A stretch of 64,000 nt of DNA, taken from assembly GCF_000835495.1 (NCBI RefSeq), contig NW_015622546.1:1614883-1678882 (forward strand), written 5' to 3'. Source of the stretch: Cladophialophora immunda. Taxonomy: Eukaryota; Ascomycota; Eurotiomycetes; Chaetothyriales; Herpotrichiellaceae. Positions 1 to 12,049 of this stretch are shown here, piece after piece. Positions within the stretch are counted from its first letter, which is position 1; the number at the start of each line of letters is the position of its first letter. The notes under the pieces are model-generated. The model was not told where the DNA came from and did no database searches. It saw nothing but the letters and a program-made list of their open reading frames with translations. The translations under genes and the position numbers were made by a program.

Positions 1-565
1 TTCTGACGCGGCCAGGTCAGATAATATTCCCGCAGAGGCGCAGGATGAGGGCTCCTGAGTTCCCTTTCAATGCGCCTTTGCGATAAGTGAGGCCGGCACA
101 AGCCATTCATGTTCTTCTTTCCTCACTGGCTGCTTCCATCTGATCTGGACAGCCTTGTTGAGGCGAGGTTGCTTGCCCAAAGACTCGCCAAGCCAATTAG
201 TCAGCCGGATAAATAGCGGACCACTCGGCGGCTGCCAAGCTTCTCCCCGCAAAAATGCTCCGGGGGCAATTCACGTGTTTAGTAGCTGAGCCTCGGCCCG
301 TGGCTGGCAACACTTCCTAACTGATACCACAGCTATACGCAACGGCTACGGCGGACTGGCCGTGTATCTCGACTTATATTTCTCATCATCCTCCATTTTC
401 CCAAGAGCTATCTCGAGGATATCAGCCATGCCATAGGGCAACGCACGAGCCAGCAAGTTTTGAGCCTATTTGACGATCAAGGGCGGGAGAATCCTCAGTT
501 GGGCCGTGAACCGAGGGCAAGATCCGGATACATCTAAACAAGCAAGGGAGCGAGCCTAGCATTCT
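1..565. other. Left-edge non-coding region
   Basis: No frame here has a convincing start, codon pattern or recognisable domain. The last part is the promoter of the epoxide hydrolase gene. The rest may be the 3' or 5' flank of a gene outside the window. Confidence 0.5.
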
Positions 566-600
566 ATTGGCTGAGTCAGACCTTTGAAGCTGTATATAAT
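566..600 (+). promoter_or_regulatory. Core promoter of the epoxide hydrolase gene (inverted CCAAT plus TATA)
   Basis: ATTGG, an inverted CCAAT box, lies at 566-570, and TATATAAT at 593-600. The ATG follows at 723, which leaves room for a leader of roughly 90-100 bases. The spacing suits a focused TATA promoter, which in fungi often goes with inducible genes. Transcription start is inferred, not seen. Confidence 0.5.
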
Positions 601-722
601 CACAGCAACATATCAACATCTGGAGCAACAGGACCCAATCCTTTGTCTAAGGGAAAAAGAAAAGGAGAGGGAAGAATTGGAGCATTTAACGGCCTCGAAA
701 AGACTTTGGCGAGATCTCCACC

Positions 723-1802
723 ATGGCCAACAACCAACGCTTGACGGTCGACAAAATCAGAGTCAAAGATGACCCGCGAATCACGTTCCTCTCGGCCTTC
801 TTGAACGGGAAGACGTACGGCTACCTGTTCAGCCCGGCGTCGCCCTCGGTGCCGAAACGAGGCACCATCTTCCTCATCCACGGCTTCCCGGACATCAGCA
901 TGGGCTGGCGCTATCAGATCCCGTTCCTCACCAAACTCGGCCTCGACGTGGTCGCCCCGGACTCGATGGGCTACGGCCGGACCGACGCCCCCAAGTGGAC
1001 GCTGCAGGACTACAGCTACAAGCGGGCGGCCGACGACATGGCCGAGCTGTGCCGCCAGATGGGGCTCAGCCGGATCATCCTGGGCGGCCACGACTGGGGC
1101 GGGTCGATCGTGTACCGCGTCGCGCAGTACTACCCGGCCCTGATCGCCGCGGTGTTCAGCATCTGCACGCCCTACTTCCCGCCGAACGCCAAGTACGAGC
1201 CGCTGGGGATGCTGGTGCAGAAGCGGCTGCCCAACTTCGGGTACCAGGAGCACTTTGTCTCGGGCGAGATCGAGGAGGCAGTCCAGTCCAAGGCCGAGAT
1301 CCGCCAGTTCCTGGTCAACATGTACGGCGGCCGCACCGCGGACACGCGCGAGGTGGCCTTCGACGCGAACAAGGGGCTCGACCTGGCGCGGCAGGCGCGC
1401 ATGGGCTCGACCAAGCTCCTCGCCGCCGACGAGCTCGAGTACTACGTGGACGAGTACGCGCGGCACGGCGTCTACGGCCCGCTCAACTGGTACCGCACCC
1501 GCGAGGTCAACTACATGAACGAGTGGCGCGACTTCTTCGGCAGCGGGCGCAAGGCCCCCGCCCAGGCCGACCGCGACCAGAGGCTGAACCAGGAGGTGCT
1601 GTTCGTCCTGAGCAAAAAGGACCAGGCCCTGCAGCCCTTCATGGCCGCCAAGATGCCCGAGCGCATCCCGCGGCTGACCTGGCGCGAGGTGGATGCGGGC
1701 CACTGGGCGCTGTGGGAGAGGCCCGAGGACTGCAACCGGCTCATTGGCGAGTGGTTGGAGGAGAAGGTCTTCCCGATGATGGCACGGGAGAGCAAACTGT
1801 GA
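723..1802 (+). CDS. Epoxide hydrolase-type alpha/beta hydrolase with C-terminal SKL
   Basis: A single-exon gene for 359 residues. It is an alpha/beta hydrolase of the epoxide hydrolase group, which opens epoxides to diols through an ester on an aspartate. Visible motifs are the oxyanion-hole HGFP at 53-56, the nucleophile elbow GGHDWGG with Asp124, a lid segment LNWYR typical of soluble epoxide hydrolases, and the catalytic histidine at 327 in DAGHW. The start has a strong context (CCACCATGG). The last three residues are Ser-Lys-Leu, the classical peroxisomal targeting signal PTS1, so the enzyme probably works in peroxisomes. Third codon positions are very GC-rich, which creates long false frames on both strands. 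A haloalkane dehalogenase or other fold member is the main alternative, but the lid motif favours epoxide hydrolase. Confidence 0.9.
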   Translation: MANNQRLTVDKIRVKDDPRITFLSAFLNGKTYGYLFSPASPSVPKRGTIFLIHGFPDISMGWRYQIPFLTKLGLDVVAPDSMGYGRTDAPKWTLQDYSYKRAADDMAELCRQMGLSRIILGGHDWGGSIVYRVAQYYPALIAAVFSICTPYFPPNAKYEPLGMLVQKRLPNFGYQEHFVSGEIEEAVQSKAEIRQFLVNMYGGRTADTREVAFDANKGLDLARQARMGSTKLLAADELEYYVDEYARHGVYGPLNWYRTREVNYMNEWRDFFGSGRKAPAQADRDQRLNQEVLFVLSKKDQALQPFMAAKMPERIPRLTWREVDAGHWALWERPEDCNRLIGEWLEEKVFPMMARESKL

Positions 1803-2086
1803 GTCGAGAAGGCTCTGAAGGCCTCTCTGAAGAAAGGAAACTGAAGTCTTCTGTATCTATCATATTGTCAATTGACTTGCACTTGGCTGGATAATCTCGG
1901 GGCCCATTTCGCCTTCGAGCTATTTGCAAAAAGCGGTCGAAAAAGATTCATCAAGTAAGAATGCTACTTTTGTTGTCCGCGAGCTCTTTACGAGGACATT
2001 TTCACGCGTGCCTCCCACCATCGTTATGGCACCTTTCAAGCCCTCTTCCCACTCATAGTCACCACTCGCCGCAAACCCAATGCCAC

Positions 2087-4522
2087 TCACAAATGCATTC
2101 CTCTCACATCGCTCAAGATCAATTCCGCAATCGGCTCCGTCAGAGTCTCATCCACACTCAGACTCATCAACTTCCCGATCTTGACATTGATCGCGCTCTC
2201 CCTGTCATCCACGATGCTCCATATCCTGTCCTTGATGTCGAACTCGGTCTGGTAATCCAGCAAGAGCTTCTCGATCCGCGGCTTGTGGTCCAGCACACTC
2301 AATTGCGGATCGCGGCCCAGGGATACGGTGATGGTGTACTTGTCCATGTGCGGCGCCGGAGGGACGTGCACGAGCATGGACGGAGTGTCTGGGAACTTCG
2401 AGATGGAGACCTTGGTGTCCGCGGTGCGGTCTTGACCATCGACCGTGACTTTCAGATCCTTGGGAATCTCGGTGACGGCGAGGAATCGGAAACTCCACGT
2501 CCGGCCCGTGACGTGGGCGGTGAGTTCACCCTTCGCTTGGTCGTATTGGATGAGTGAACCGCGCTCACCTGTCTGGGGGCTCTCGTTCTTGACTTGGTCT
2601 GAGTCGTCAGCTGGATCTTCGAGCACGGAAGTCTGTCCGTTGCGTCCGATCACCACAAGCACCTCGAAGTGTTCTGGGTTGAGGCCACCGTTGCCGGGCA
2701 TCTGGTTGGCGTCCAGAGGGATGATGCTGCCTTCGTGTGCCAACACAGGGATTTCATGCAATGGGCGGTACATGTTCAACTCCCTGTTCCCGTCGTAGAC
2801 TGTTCCGGTGAAGATGTCCACGTGGCGATGCATAGGCGGCAACCAGGCCTTGACACATGCCAAATTCGTCCGCCTGTCCCGCGGCTTCACGATCGGGGCC
2901 ACAATGAGTTCCGAGCCAAAGAAGTACTGATTCGGCACCTGGTAAGCCTCTCCGCGCTCCGGGAAGAGCCAGTACATCGGCTGCATGAGTGGCTCGTCTT
3001 GAGTCGAGGCGCGGACGTTGCATGTGTAAAGGTAGGGGATCATGCGGTGCCGAAGGCGCATGAATCCCTCAATGACCTCTTCGCTCTCCTTGCGATACAG
3101 CCAGGGTTCCTTGGATGTCCACCTCGAGTTGGAGGAATGCAGACGCATGATGGGGCTGAAGACGCCAAACTGCACCCACCGGGTCACCAGCTCGTCGTCG
3201 CGTTTGCCAAAAAAGTGGCCTCCAATGTCGTGACTCCACCAACCATACCCGATATTTGAAGCTGTGGCGGTGAACTCGGGCTGAAACTCCAGCGAGGCCC
3301 ATGTTGTCACCGTGTCCCCTGAGAACCCCACGGGATAGCGATGGCTACCGGGACCAGCATATCTTGAAAAGATGAGCGGACGTTTGCCGTGAAGGGCGTT
3401 GTCGAGGAAATGGAAATGGTTGAGTAACCACAACGGGTCGATTCCCGGCACCTTGGTATGAGAGCCCTGCTGCCAGTCGATCCACCAGAAGTCGCAGGCA
3501 ATCTTCTCAATACTCCGATGAAGAATCCCCAAATATGCTTCCATGAACTTGGGAGTCGTCGGATCGAACAAAATAGGATTCTTTTGAGAGGTGTCGTGGC
3601 TCAGAAACTTGGCCATCTCCTCATACGAGTCTTCGTGCGAATGGATGCCAGAGTGCGGATGGTCGTTGAGGGTGATCTTCAGATTCCGACTGTGAATCTC
3701 TCGTCCAAACGTCGCGGGGTCGGGGAACAGCTTCTTGTCCCAGGTGTAACCCGTCCAGCCAGCATGAGGTACTCGAGGATCATCCACCATGTGCCAGTCC
3801 ATATCAACCACTGCGACGGACAAGGGAACATTTTTACTCTTGAATTGGTCCATCAAACCGATATACTCGTCCTGATGGTACTTGTAGTACCTCGACCACC
3901 AATTTCCGAGAGCCCATCGAGGGAGCAACGGTTGCTTGCCGCTGACGGCGTAGAAGTCCCGGATAGCACCCTTGTAATCATGACCATGGCAGAAGAGATA
4001 CCCATCGATCCGATCACCAGGTCGCCGACCGGCCACGAAACCCTGGCCGTCAAACAGCATCGACTTGCTGTCGTCAAGAGCGGCATAGCCAAACCTGGAC
4101 AGCACGCCGTCTCCCATGTCACATCGCCCGTCGACCTCGTCCAGAGTTCTAGCCGTGCCGCCCAGATTCTCCCGCCTGCCGTGGCTGGGCTGGGCACCGA
4201 ACCGCCATTGCGCTCCCCAAAGAGTCACTTTGGCCGAGAAGCTGCATAACAGTCCACTGGCGCTGAACCGCTTCTTGTCGTAGCTCAGGTGGAAATGGTC
4301 GTTGATGATCTCGAGTTCTTCTGGCCTGTCGACCACTTGAAACTTGGGCACGGGAAACTCGCGGTTGATGGCAAAAGTCGAGGCTCGATCTTCGAACTTG
4401 CCGTCATAAGACCATTCGTACCGGATCAGACGGTCAGTTAGGACAGTGAAGCGGTAATGGGGCCCCGAAACGAGAGCATGGGCATGGGTAACAGGCTTGC
4501 TTTCAAAGTGGTAGTGCTTCAT
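2087..4522 (-). CDS. Glycoside hydrolase family 31 (alpha-glucosidase/alpha-xylosidase-like)
   Basis: Intronless, 811 residues from the ATG at 4522. GH31 enzymes cleave alpha-linked glucosides or xylosides with retention through an aspartate nucleophile. The N-terminal beta domain reads into RFTVLTDRLIRYEW, and the barrel holds the SVAVVDMDWH strand. The likely nucleophile is Asp349 in WWIDWQQG and the likely acid/base Asp403 in GFSGDT. No signal peptide is seen, so it is probably intracellular. An in-frame ATG at 4591 would add 23 residues rich in Ser, Lys and Arg with no acidic residue. I chose 4522 because MKHYHFESKPV is where I recall relatives of this family beginning, from memory rather than an alignment. 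The substrate cannot be told from sequence. Transcribed the same way as the adenylate cyclase behind it. Confidence 0.88.
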   Translation of the reverse strand: MKHYHFESKPVTHAHALVSGPHYRFTVLTDRLIRYEWSYDGKFEDRASTFAINREFPVPKFQVVDRPEELEIINDHFHLSYDKKRFSASGLLCSFSAKVTLWGAQWRFGAQPSHGRRENLGGTARTLDEVDGRCDMGDGVLSRFGYAALDDSKSMLFDGQGFVAGRRPGDRIDGYLFCHGHDYKGAIRDFYAVSGKQPLLPRWALGNWWSRYYKYHQDEYIGLMDQFKSKNVPLSVAVVDMDWHMVDDPRVPHAGWTGYTWDKKLFPDPATFGREIHSRNLKITLNDHPHSGIHSHEDSYEEMAKFLSHDTSQKNPILFDPTTPKFMEAYLGILHRSIEKIACDFWWIDWQQGSHTKVPGIDPLWLLNHFHFLDNALHGKRPLIFSRYAGPGSHRYPVGFSGDTVTTWASLEFQPEFTATASNIGYGWWSHDIGGHFFGKRDDELVTRWVQFGVFSPIMRLHSSNSRWTSKEPWLYRKESEEVIEGFMRLRHRMIPYLYTCNVRASTQDEPLMQPMYWLFPERGEAYQVPNQYFFGSELIVAPIVKPRDRRTNLACVKAWLPPMHRHVDIFTGTVYDGNRELNMYRPLHEIPVLAHEGSIIPLDANQMPGNGGLNPEHFEVLVVIGRNGQTSVLEDPADDSDQVKNESPQTGERGSLIQYDQAKGELTAHVTGRTWSFRFLAVTEIPKDLKVTVDGQDRTADTKVSISKFPDTPSMLVHVPPAPHMDKYTITVSLGRDPQLSVLDHKPRIEKLLLDYQTEFDIKDRIWSIVDDRESAINVKIGKLMSLSVDETLTEPIAELILSDVRGMHL

Positions 4523-4591
4523 TTGGAAGGATACTCTGCTTTTTGTCAAAGACTTTGAGGACGAGGAATTAGACCTAAAGATCTTGTTCAT

Positions 4592-5733
4592 ATAAACACC
4601 ACGTGGTAGAGGGGAAGGCAGCAAGAGAATCTATCCGAGTACCGAGTATACCACAGCCAGTGTCGGCCTTGTTGTCTGGTTTGGAAACCCAGGCGGACAA
4701 CAGCTACGCCCTTTTGAGGCTTCAAGGTTTCAAGAAACGAAAACGACTGGTCTGTTGCAAAGAATAGAGTCAAGAGACAGGTGGCAGACATGTGCTAGGA
4801 ATGTCATCATACTTACCACAGACAAATGGATGGCACTCGGAGTAATGCTCGGGGAAACGAAGTCGATCAGCCATTTACCAACCAGATCCATGATCATCGC
4901 TTAGCTATGCGGTCATAGCAGACGCCGATCATATATCCTGTAATCCGAGTACCGTGTTGGAAGTACAAGCAGATCCACTTGTCACAATTGTGGCTGGAGG
5001 ACGAGGCTGAAAGCATGGCACGAGGCTGAGGCTAGAGAGCGAGCAAGACGGGCAAGGTAACAAATATATGAAGAAAGTTCATAGTCGTCTCTCTGAGGAA
5101 AGCTGTAGCTGTAGCTGTGATATGCCGTGCTGTACTGTCCCGTCCCCTGCTGTTCACTTCTTCACAGCCTTCCTCAAAGCTGATTCCAAAACCTCATATT
5201 GCACCTTTTGCTCTCTGCACCCGTGCAGGCAGCGATTGAAACAAATGCTTGACCAAAAGCCATATTTGCAGAGGATAGCATATCCTGAAGAACCCTTCCC
5301 TTTTCCTCTCAAGTACACAAGCAATATGGTATGTGCATAGGGACCTAATCCAAAGCTTCCAGACGCTCGACAACGCATTTCAGTGTGTTCGTAACGGCGT
5401 TCATCCCTTCCCAAAAGCCCCCCTACCTAGTCGTTGTATGAAAACCCTCATCAAACAGCAGTTCCGTCCCAAGCCCCCCTGATTAGGCATCAAGCCCGAA
5501 TCACAAACTTGCCATTGATCCTGTTCATAATTTCCGTCCCAATACCCTCCCAATACTGATAGCAGATCCTTCCATGCCCCTGGAAGCATCAATTACTGAG
5601 CCATTTCTCTTTGGTTGTACAGACGTTGATATGCAAGCGGCAATTAGGGTCTTGAGCGTGTGAAACCTCCCATGCTAAGCTCAGTGCCTTCCCAAAAGAC
5701 ATCTGCGTCGTCGATATGAAGGAGTCGTTCCCG
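4592..5733. other. Intergenic region between GH31 and adenylate cyclase genes
   Basis: No supportable gene. It should hold the promoter of the GH31 gene and the 3' untranslated end of the cyclase gene, both read on the minus strand. Short open frames here lack coding character. Confidence 0.5.
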
Positions 5734-8700
5734 TCACCCTGATTCTGAGTCTGTTTCTTCCCCGGTATCGGGAGTATGGATCTGATTTCGCTCTTCTTTG
5801 ACTTCGGCAAGGATCGTCGATATCTCGTGCAGGACCTCGCTGATTGGCTTGGCTTGATCAAAGAGACTGACTCCCTTCTGGAAAGGCCGGTACATATGTC
5901 GAAGCTGCAGGGTCGTTGCACATGCCTGTAAAAAGTCAGATTGTTTTCCCCAGACGGACGGGAGCAGCTGGTCTGCTTACCTCAACCCGCGTCACCTGGT
6001 GTTCTAGCAAATTCATCATGAAGCCATCGGTTTGGACGCCGCCCCGTTCTTTCATTCTCGTCAGCAGACTCAATTCAGGCTTGTGCAGTCCGGCTGCCCG
6101 CTCGGGAGCCTCTAGACAGCTGCACAACATCTCCAGGCGCAGAGCGATGTCCCATAGTTTCCAGACCTCATCAAGCTGCAAATCCTTCAGTTGGCTGTCT
6201 TTACCGAGAGTGCCTGGCTGGCCTTTCTCGTCGGCCGTAGCAGGTCCCTCGCCTCCCAGCTGGACTTTTTGTTCCGCCCCAGGTGGTATTTCTAGTCGAC
6301 TCGCCAACGAGTGCGGATACATCAGATAGATGTATTCAGGATTTTCCAGACCCTTCAGCTTCTTCTCTCCAAGATCTTTGACCTCAAAACCTTGGCTGCT
6401 TAGTTGACGGAGCTCACGGCGAATCTGTACCGACAGTGGATCGTCATTAACGGTGTCCTCTGAGCCTACAGAATCTCGTCGGTCATCGTCTGCATAGCTC
6501 TCCAGTGTCCTTTGAACCTCGGCAATAAAGTCGCTGCTCACAGTGATCTGTCCACCGTCGGCCACAGCGGACACTCTGGCAGCTTTGTTGACCATAGGCC
6601 CGAAGTAATCCATTCTTCGAGTGATTGGATCCTGCTCGCACACGGGTCGCCCCCAGTGCATACCCATTCTTACCGACAGTCCACGGTAGATGGTGTTCTG
6701 TTCCGAGTCCAACTTTTCCTGACAGTGAACCGTCTCCAGAATCTCTTGGGGCCAGGGCAATTCCAGGAGATGACTCTGGCAGCTGAAACACCAAAGTAGC
6801 GCCGATGTCACGGTTGGGAAAGACACCATGAATGCATCGCCTTCGGTCTTGACTTCGTAACCACCAATGATGCGAAGCTGTCGCCGCATGAGCTCGTTGT
6901 GCATCATGATCGCCGATCTCATGGGCACTGGGAGGATTTCCCACAATGCTGTTGAATTCTTGATGTCAGTGAAGCATATTGCCACGTCACCAACCGGCGG
7001 CTCTGGCTCTTCGAGTCTCGCAAGCCGGGAATCGCCCACAAGCGTTTCACCTTTCCGTCGAGCTTTCCGGGAACTTGGAAATATGGCACCTTCATCGAGA
7101 CCCATCTCCTTCGCCATCGACAGACTGGTCCCTCGGAAACGATGATTACCTCTCTTTCTGAGGTCTGAAATTCCGAGGACCATGACCATGATCTTGTCCC
7201 TGGCACCAAACGCCATTGCTAGATCCCTCAATTTCTGGGCAGCCAACATGAGATCGTTCTTTTCGGCTCGAGCCGCATCGACGGCCACATCAACCGTAAC
7301 ATAATCCCAAAATTCTTTCGTGGCCACGACGATGAGCTCGTCCGACTCGGTAATCTGGCATTTGAACGTGTGAGGCGCGGCGATGACTGAGGGCATATGA
7401 CTATAATAGCCAAATGCTCGGCTCACTTCGAGGACATCGTTGAGTCTGCCTTGCCTAGAGACATATCCTCCCGCCTCCCTGATCCGCTCCCGTTCACCAG
7501 GCTCCGCGGGGTCGTGTTTTCTCGTCAATTGTCGATGTTGACCATTGGACTGGATGAGTATGGCCTCAATATCACCAACATTCGCGACGTGGAGTTCCTG
7601 CCCATTGATGTACAAAACTGCCGCCACGCCACCTGAACTCAAATCGTCGGGCCCCAGGATGTTGGCGACAGTCGAGCCCCTGTGGCCATTAGCCAACCTG
7701 TGCTCCTTCGTGTCGAAATTGCTGCTCGCAAAATTTGCCATGTCCTTGTTAATTGCGAGGAAGGTCCGTCTGAGGGCGTCTATTGGAGTATCTTTCAAGC
7801 TCTCGGCCTTCTTCAGCTCGTCGTAGAAGACAGCCGAGAAGTTCTCGTGCAAATACTTTGCAACCCTGGACCCGCCGCTCGACATTGTCTGGCCGTCGAA
7901 CATCCCAATGAGTATCTCGCTATCTTGGCCTCGAAAGTTTGGTTTCAGGAGATCCAGGGTTGACAAATGCTCGTTCTTGCCCAAAGTGTCTGCCATCCCA
8001 TACATTAACGCCCCAACCACGGAAGCTGAGGTTCGTACACGGCGATCTTCGTTGTCATCCGGAATCGTATTCGTCAACAATGTCACATCCATGAGACCCA
8101 GTACGCGGAGATACTTCAGGGTGTTGAAGCTTGTAAGGTCCGTGGTGTCATTGCGGTTCATTGAATGGAAATGCGACTGGTTCTGGTGTGCGGCAGGCTT
8201 AATTTCTAGGCGCTTGTTGGCGGAGAAATTCAAGTACTTGAGGTTTGTGTTGCGATTCCAGTTCCAATCATATGGCCAGTTCGAGACGTTGTACTTTAAT
8301 GAGTTGCTCCCGACATCGAGGGTGGATAGTTTGTGCACATTGCAGAGCTCGGCTGGAAGCACTTGGAAACGGTTTGCATTCAAATGCAATATTCTCAGAT
8401 TACTACTCTCTTCGAGGTCATCGGAAGGCAGAGATGTCAGCTCGTTTCCAGAAAGGTAGAGCTCACTCAGTTGAGGCCAGCGTCGCAGCACCCCTTGAGG
8501 GAAGTCGTCGAGTTCGTTGTATGATAGATTGAGAACGCGGAGCTCTGGCAAGAGAACGAGCTCTCGGAAGACGTCGTCTTCAAGGCGATTGTCAGCCAAG
8601 TACAGATACCGGAGTGATCCTGCAAATGTGTTGTGTAGCCGCGCTTGTGATATGTTGGAATCCTTGCGAGTGGCAGCCGACATTGAATACTCTGTATTGG

Positions 8701-11700
8701 TTCTCGAGATCACGGATTGCTTTCGATGAGCACTCAGTGAAACAACAGAATTCTTCCGAGCGCCCGGAGAACTACCAATGCTCATCATTCCCGATGATGC
8801 CTGGCTCGGTCGGCGGGCTTGAAAGTCTTCAAGCTTGCCAAGGTCGTCGAAGCTGGGAGACGTTGATAGTCCCGGAGTTGCGGTCGGGGTGTAGTCTTTG
8901 GGCTCACTTGGAGGCGGAGCCGCGTTCTGCTTAGGAAATGTCTCCAACACATTCGAGGAAAGATTCAGCGTCTCCAGTTTCCTGCAATACCAGATTTCAG
9001 GAGGGAGGCTCTTGACATTGCACTCCCTGAGGTTCAGGAATTTGAGCTCCGCGAGATTTCCAATGGAAGGAGGAACTATGTTCAGCGGATTTTTGGCCAT
9101 GCTCAGGAATTCAAGTTTGGTCAGCCGTCCGATCTGGGATGACATGTTGGAGAGATGATTCTTGTCCAGATTTAGCTTCTGCAAGTTTGGCATATGATCG
9201 AACATTGTTTCCTTGAACTCGACAAGTTTTGCTGAGGCAATGTTAAGGCTAGACAGCGTCGGCACAGGTTGATCCAATTCGAAAGACGTTATTGGGCAGT
9301 GATCCAGGACCAATACCCGCAATTTCGGAAACGAGCCTTTGAATGTCGTGATGTTGTTGTGGCCAACGAGCAACTGTTCGAGATTCGGAAGGCTTGTTAC
9401 ATTGTCGATGTTGGTTATTGCGTTGAATCTTGCATCAATCTCCTTCAGATTGATCAGACTTGCAAAAGTCTCATTGAAGGGGCCTTTTAGATCATTGTTC
9501 GTGACCCAGAGGCGTTCGAGAGTGGTCAATTGTGAGATTTTCGGGAGCGAGGAGAGTTTGTTGAAGCTGATGTCAAGGTCCACCAAGGACTTCAAACTGC
9601 ATATATTCTCTGGAAACGTGGTGAAGTTGTTGGAAGAAAGATTCAGGCTGCGAAGCTGGCGGAAATACGAAAAGCTGGGCGGCAATTCCGACAATTTATT
9701 GTTTGCCAGTTTCAAACTCACGAGGCCCATTAACCTGTGCAGCTCTGCGTGTTCCAATTGTTCCAGCCGATTGTTTGACACGTCAAGCACAGTTAGTCGG
9801 CTTGCCCAAGCCAAACTGGGTGGTAGCCGCCACGCTTCATTGCCAGTGAATTTGATCTCGCGAAGGTTGATGCAGGCGGTGATAAAGTCCTTTGGCACTT
9901 TGAGTGCAAGATTCCGTGAAAGGTTGATTGAGATTATCTCGGACGCCTTTGTATAAAGGATAATCGGTATTGTCACCAGTGACTTCCCGGAGAGATCCAC
10001 ATGGCTGAATTTCTGCATTTTGTTGAACGCCGGGTCTTTGTCAAGGCCGCTGCCATAACCCGTCTGTTTTTCATGGCTGAATGTGAATCGAATGAGATAG
10101 CTGTTGTCCTCTCTGCCCACCTCCTCCACTCTGTCTCTTTCTGTGTAGCCTGCAAGGTATAGGAGTTTCTTCTGCATGGCCACGGGACGTTCTCCCGACC
10201 CTAGCTGTCTCGACAATTGATGTTTGCGCATGAGGAGTTGGTAATTGTCAATAGAGTCATGCAGAACGGATTTCTTGGCAAGCGATTGGAGCACTTCGGC
10301 CACAGTGGCGTTGATAGACATGGACAATGTCGCAAATGTGCCATCCGTTCTGAAGACACGCATAAAGTAGGATATACCATCCTCTTCCTGTATGGCCGGC
10401 AGGCCGTCCTCCGTGGCTTCTGGTAAGCTGTCAAGCACCTCATCTTCCTGTCCCTTGACAGCCCAGCTATCTGGGGCATCCCAAGCAGGGGCAGAGAGCT
10501 CCGACATTGGTGTCGCGGAGGCTTTTCCCGTCCAAATTCCTGCTTCCCCGGGAGTTTTCGGAGCCGGCGGCTGAGAGATGATGTCCGACATGTCATCAAA
10601 ATTCGTGTCAAGGCTGAAGACGCCCGCCTGCATTGGAGCTTGTTGGCTTGTTGCTTTGCCCTTCTCGGAGGTATCGCTTTGGATGCTAGGTCCACGATGT
10701 CTGCCATGCCGAGTGAACCTACTCGCCTTCGATGAGGCCGTCTGCGTCCGGTCAAGCTTAGGAGAAGGATCGGTCGCTTTGATTGTTGATGCGCTGTCCA
10801 CCGATGCAACACTCGTCTCTCGATCTCGTTTATTATCAGAAAGGTCGGAAGTAGTGGTCTTTGTCGACTGTATCCTGCCCTTCTTCTGCTCCTCCGGTGG
10901 CCGTACCACCTCCACGTTGGTCTTGATCGGCTCAGGCTGGGGTGACTGCTTATCCTTGCGCGATTTGGTGAGTTTCGAAAATATCGATCTCTTCTCCGAT
11001 TGTGTCGGGGGTTCCTTGCGTGACTGGGGTGCTGGGCTGGCATTCCGAGTGAGCGTCGTAGAAGAGCTCATTGGCGTGCTGTTGGGTGGCGTGTTGCGGT
11101 AGAAAGCCAGGTTGCTCGTCGACGATTCTCGACTTGTCGAAGGTCTTTTGGGTATTGATGCAGGGGTTTGCTGGCCTTTCGGGGGGTCTTCTTTGCTTCT
11201 TGTGTGCCGATGGAGCAGGCCACGTCGGTGAGTAGACGCCGGTGCAACTGGCTGTAAAGATTCGTGTTGCGGCTGCAATTGTTGTTGCTGTTGCTCCTGC
11301 CGTATTGGTGCAGAGCCGAAGTTCGAGACATCTTCAAAATTCTGATAAGCCCAAGGGGTGACATCGCTTGAGGGAGGAGGAGCAGGGGTCTTAGGTCTGT
11401 CGTCGACAGTGGTCTGAGTCTGGACCGAACCACTCCGCTGTGATGGCTTGTCCGATGAGCTGGCAATCGGCACTGACTCTGCCAAGTCTGCTGTTGAACC
11501 TTTCCGCGAATCTGTAGGATCCTCGCCAAAGAAACCCTTCAAGCTTTTATGAAATCGGCCATTAGCGGTGCTGCTCCTTGAGCCTGTACTGCTGACTGTT
11601 GTAGCACTGGCTATGGACGGCCGTCTTGCATCACCATCATATTCTGGCGAATCTGATGTATTTGTTCTTGCAGTATCCGGACGCCTTGACGAGCCCGGAG

Positions 11701-11980
11701 CATCTCGGCCGCTTGAATCGTTGAAATAAGACGAGTTCAATGGCCGTGTGCCTGAGATATGTGCCTGGGGGTCTCTTTCCCAAGGCGCGATGTCGTCGTC
11801 ATCATCCGGATGCTGGGTGTCCCAGGGCGCGATGTCATGGATAGCTCGTGGTTGTGGGAATTGCTGACGGCCTGTGGCATTGGGGTTGGTTCCGGTTCCA
11901 AAGATGGCCATGGCCTTCGGGGGCATTGGCTGCGTGGGTCTGGTGTCCCATGGCGCGACCTCGTTGTTGGAGCGGGACAT
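5734..11980 (-). CDS. Adenylate cyclase (Ras-associating, leucine-rich-repeat, fungal type)
   Basis: Makes cAMP from ATP for protein kinase A signalling and responds to Ras and G-alpha inputs. Two coding exons, 11980-5981 and 5925-5734, join in phase 0 across a 55-base intron (5926-5980) to give 2,063 residues. In order: a disordered Ser/Pro-rich N terminus with APWD-type repeats; a G-alpha-binding-like segment near 450 (GVFSLDTNFDDM); a Ras-association domain about 533-635; a long array of leucine-rich repeats about 655-1255; a PP2C-like domain about 1355-1600; and the class III catalytic domain about 1660-1890, with CFTDIKNSTALWE and EGDAFMVSF carrying the metal and substrate residues. The last exon supplies a helical tail (LRHMYRPFQKGVSLF) that the unspliced frame would lose. 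The ATG at 11980 has G at -3 and matches the start of the APWD repeats; an upstream in-frame ATG at 12049 is possible. Confidence 0.95.
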
Positions 11981-12049
11981 GGCGAGAAAAGGGAGAGTAG
12001 AGGCTTGTATAGATCTGAGATTCCACGTCAGCTCAACTGAGCAAACCAT

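Noticed and set aside
600..1703. 367-codon open frame antisense to the epoxide hydrolase, and a 299-codon frame at 995-1894 on the same strand as the gene
   Set aside because: Both are shadows made by the very GC-rich third positions of the real gene. Their proteins are Arg/Ala/Val-rich with no domain.
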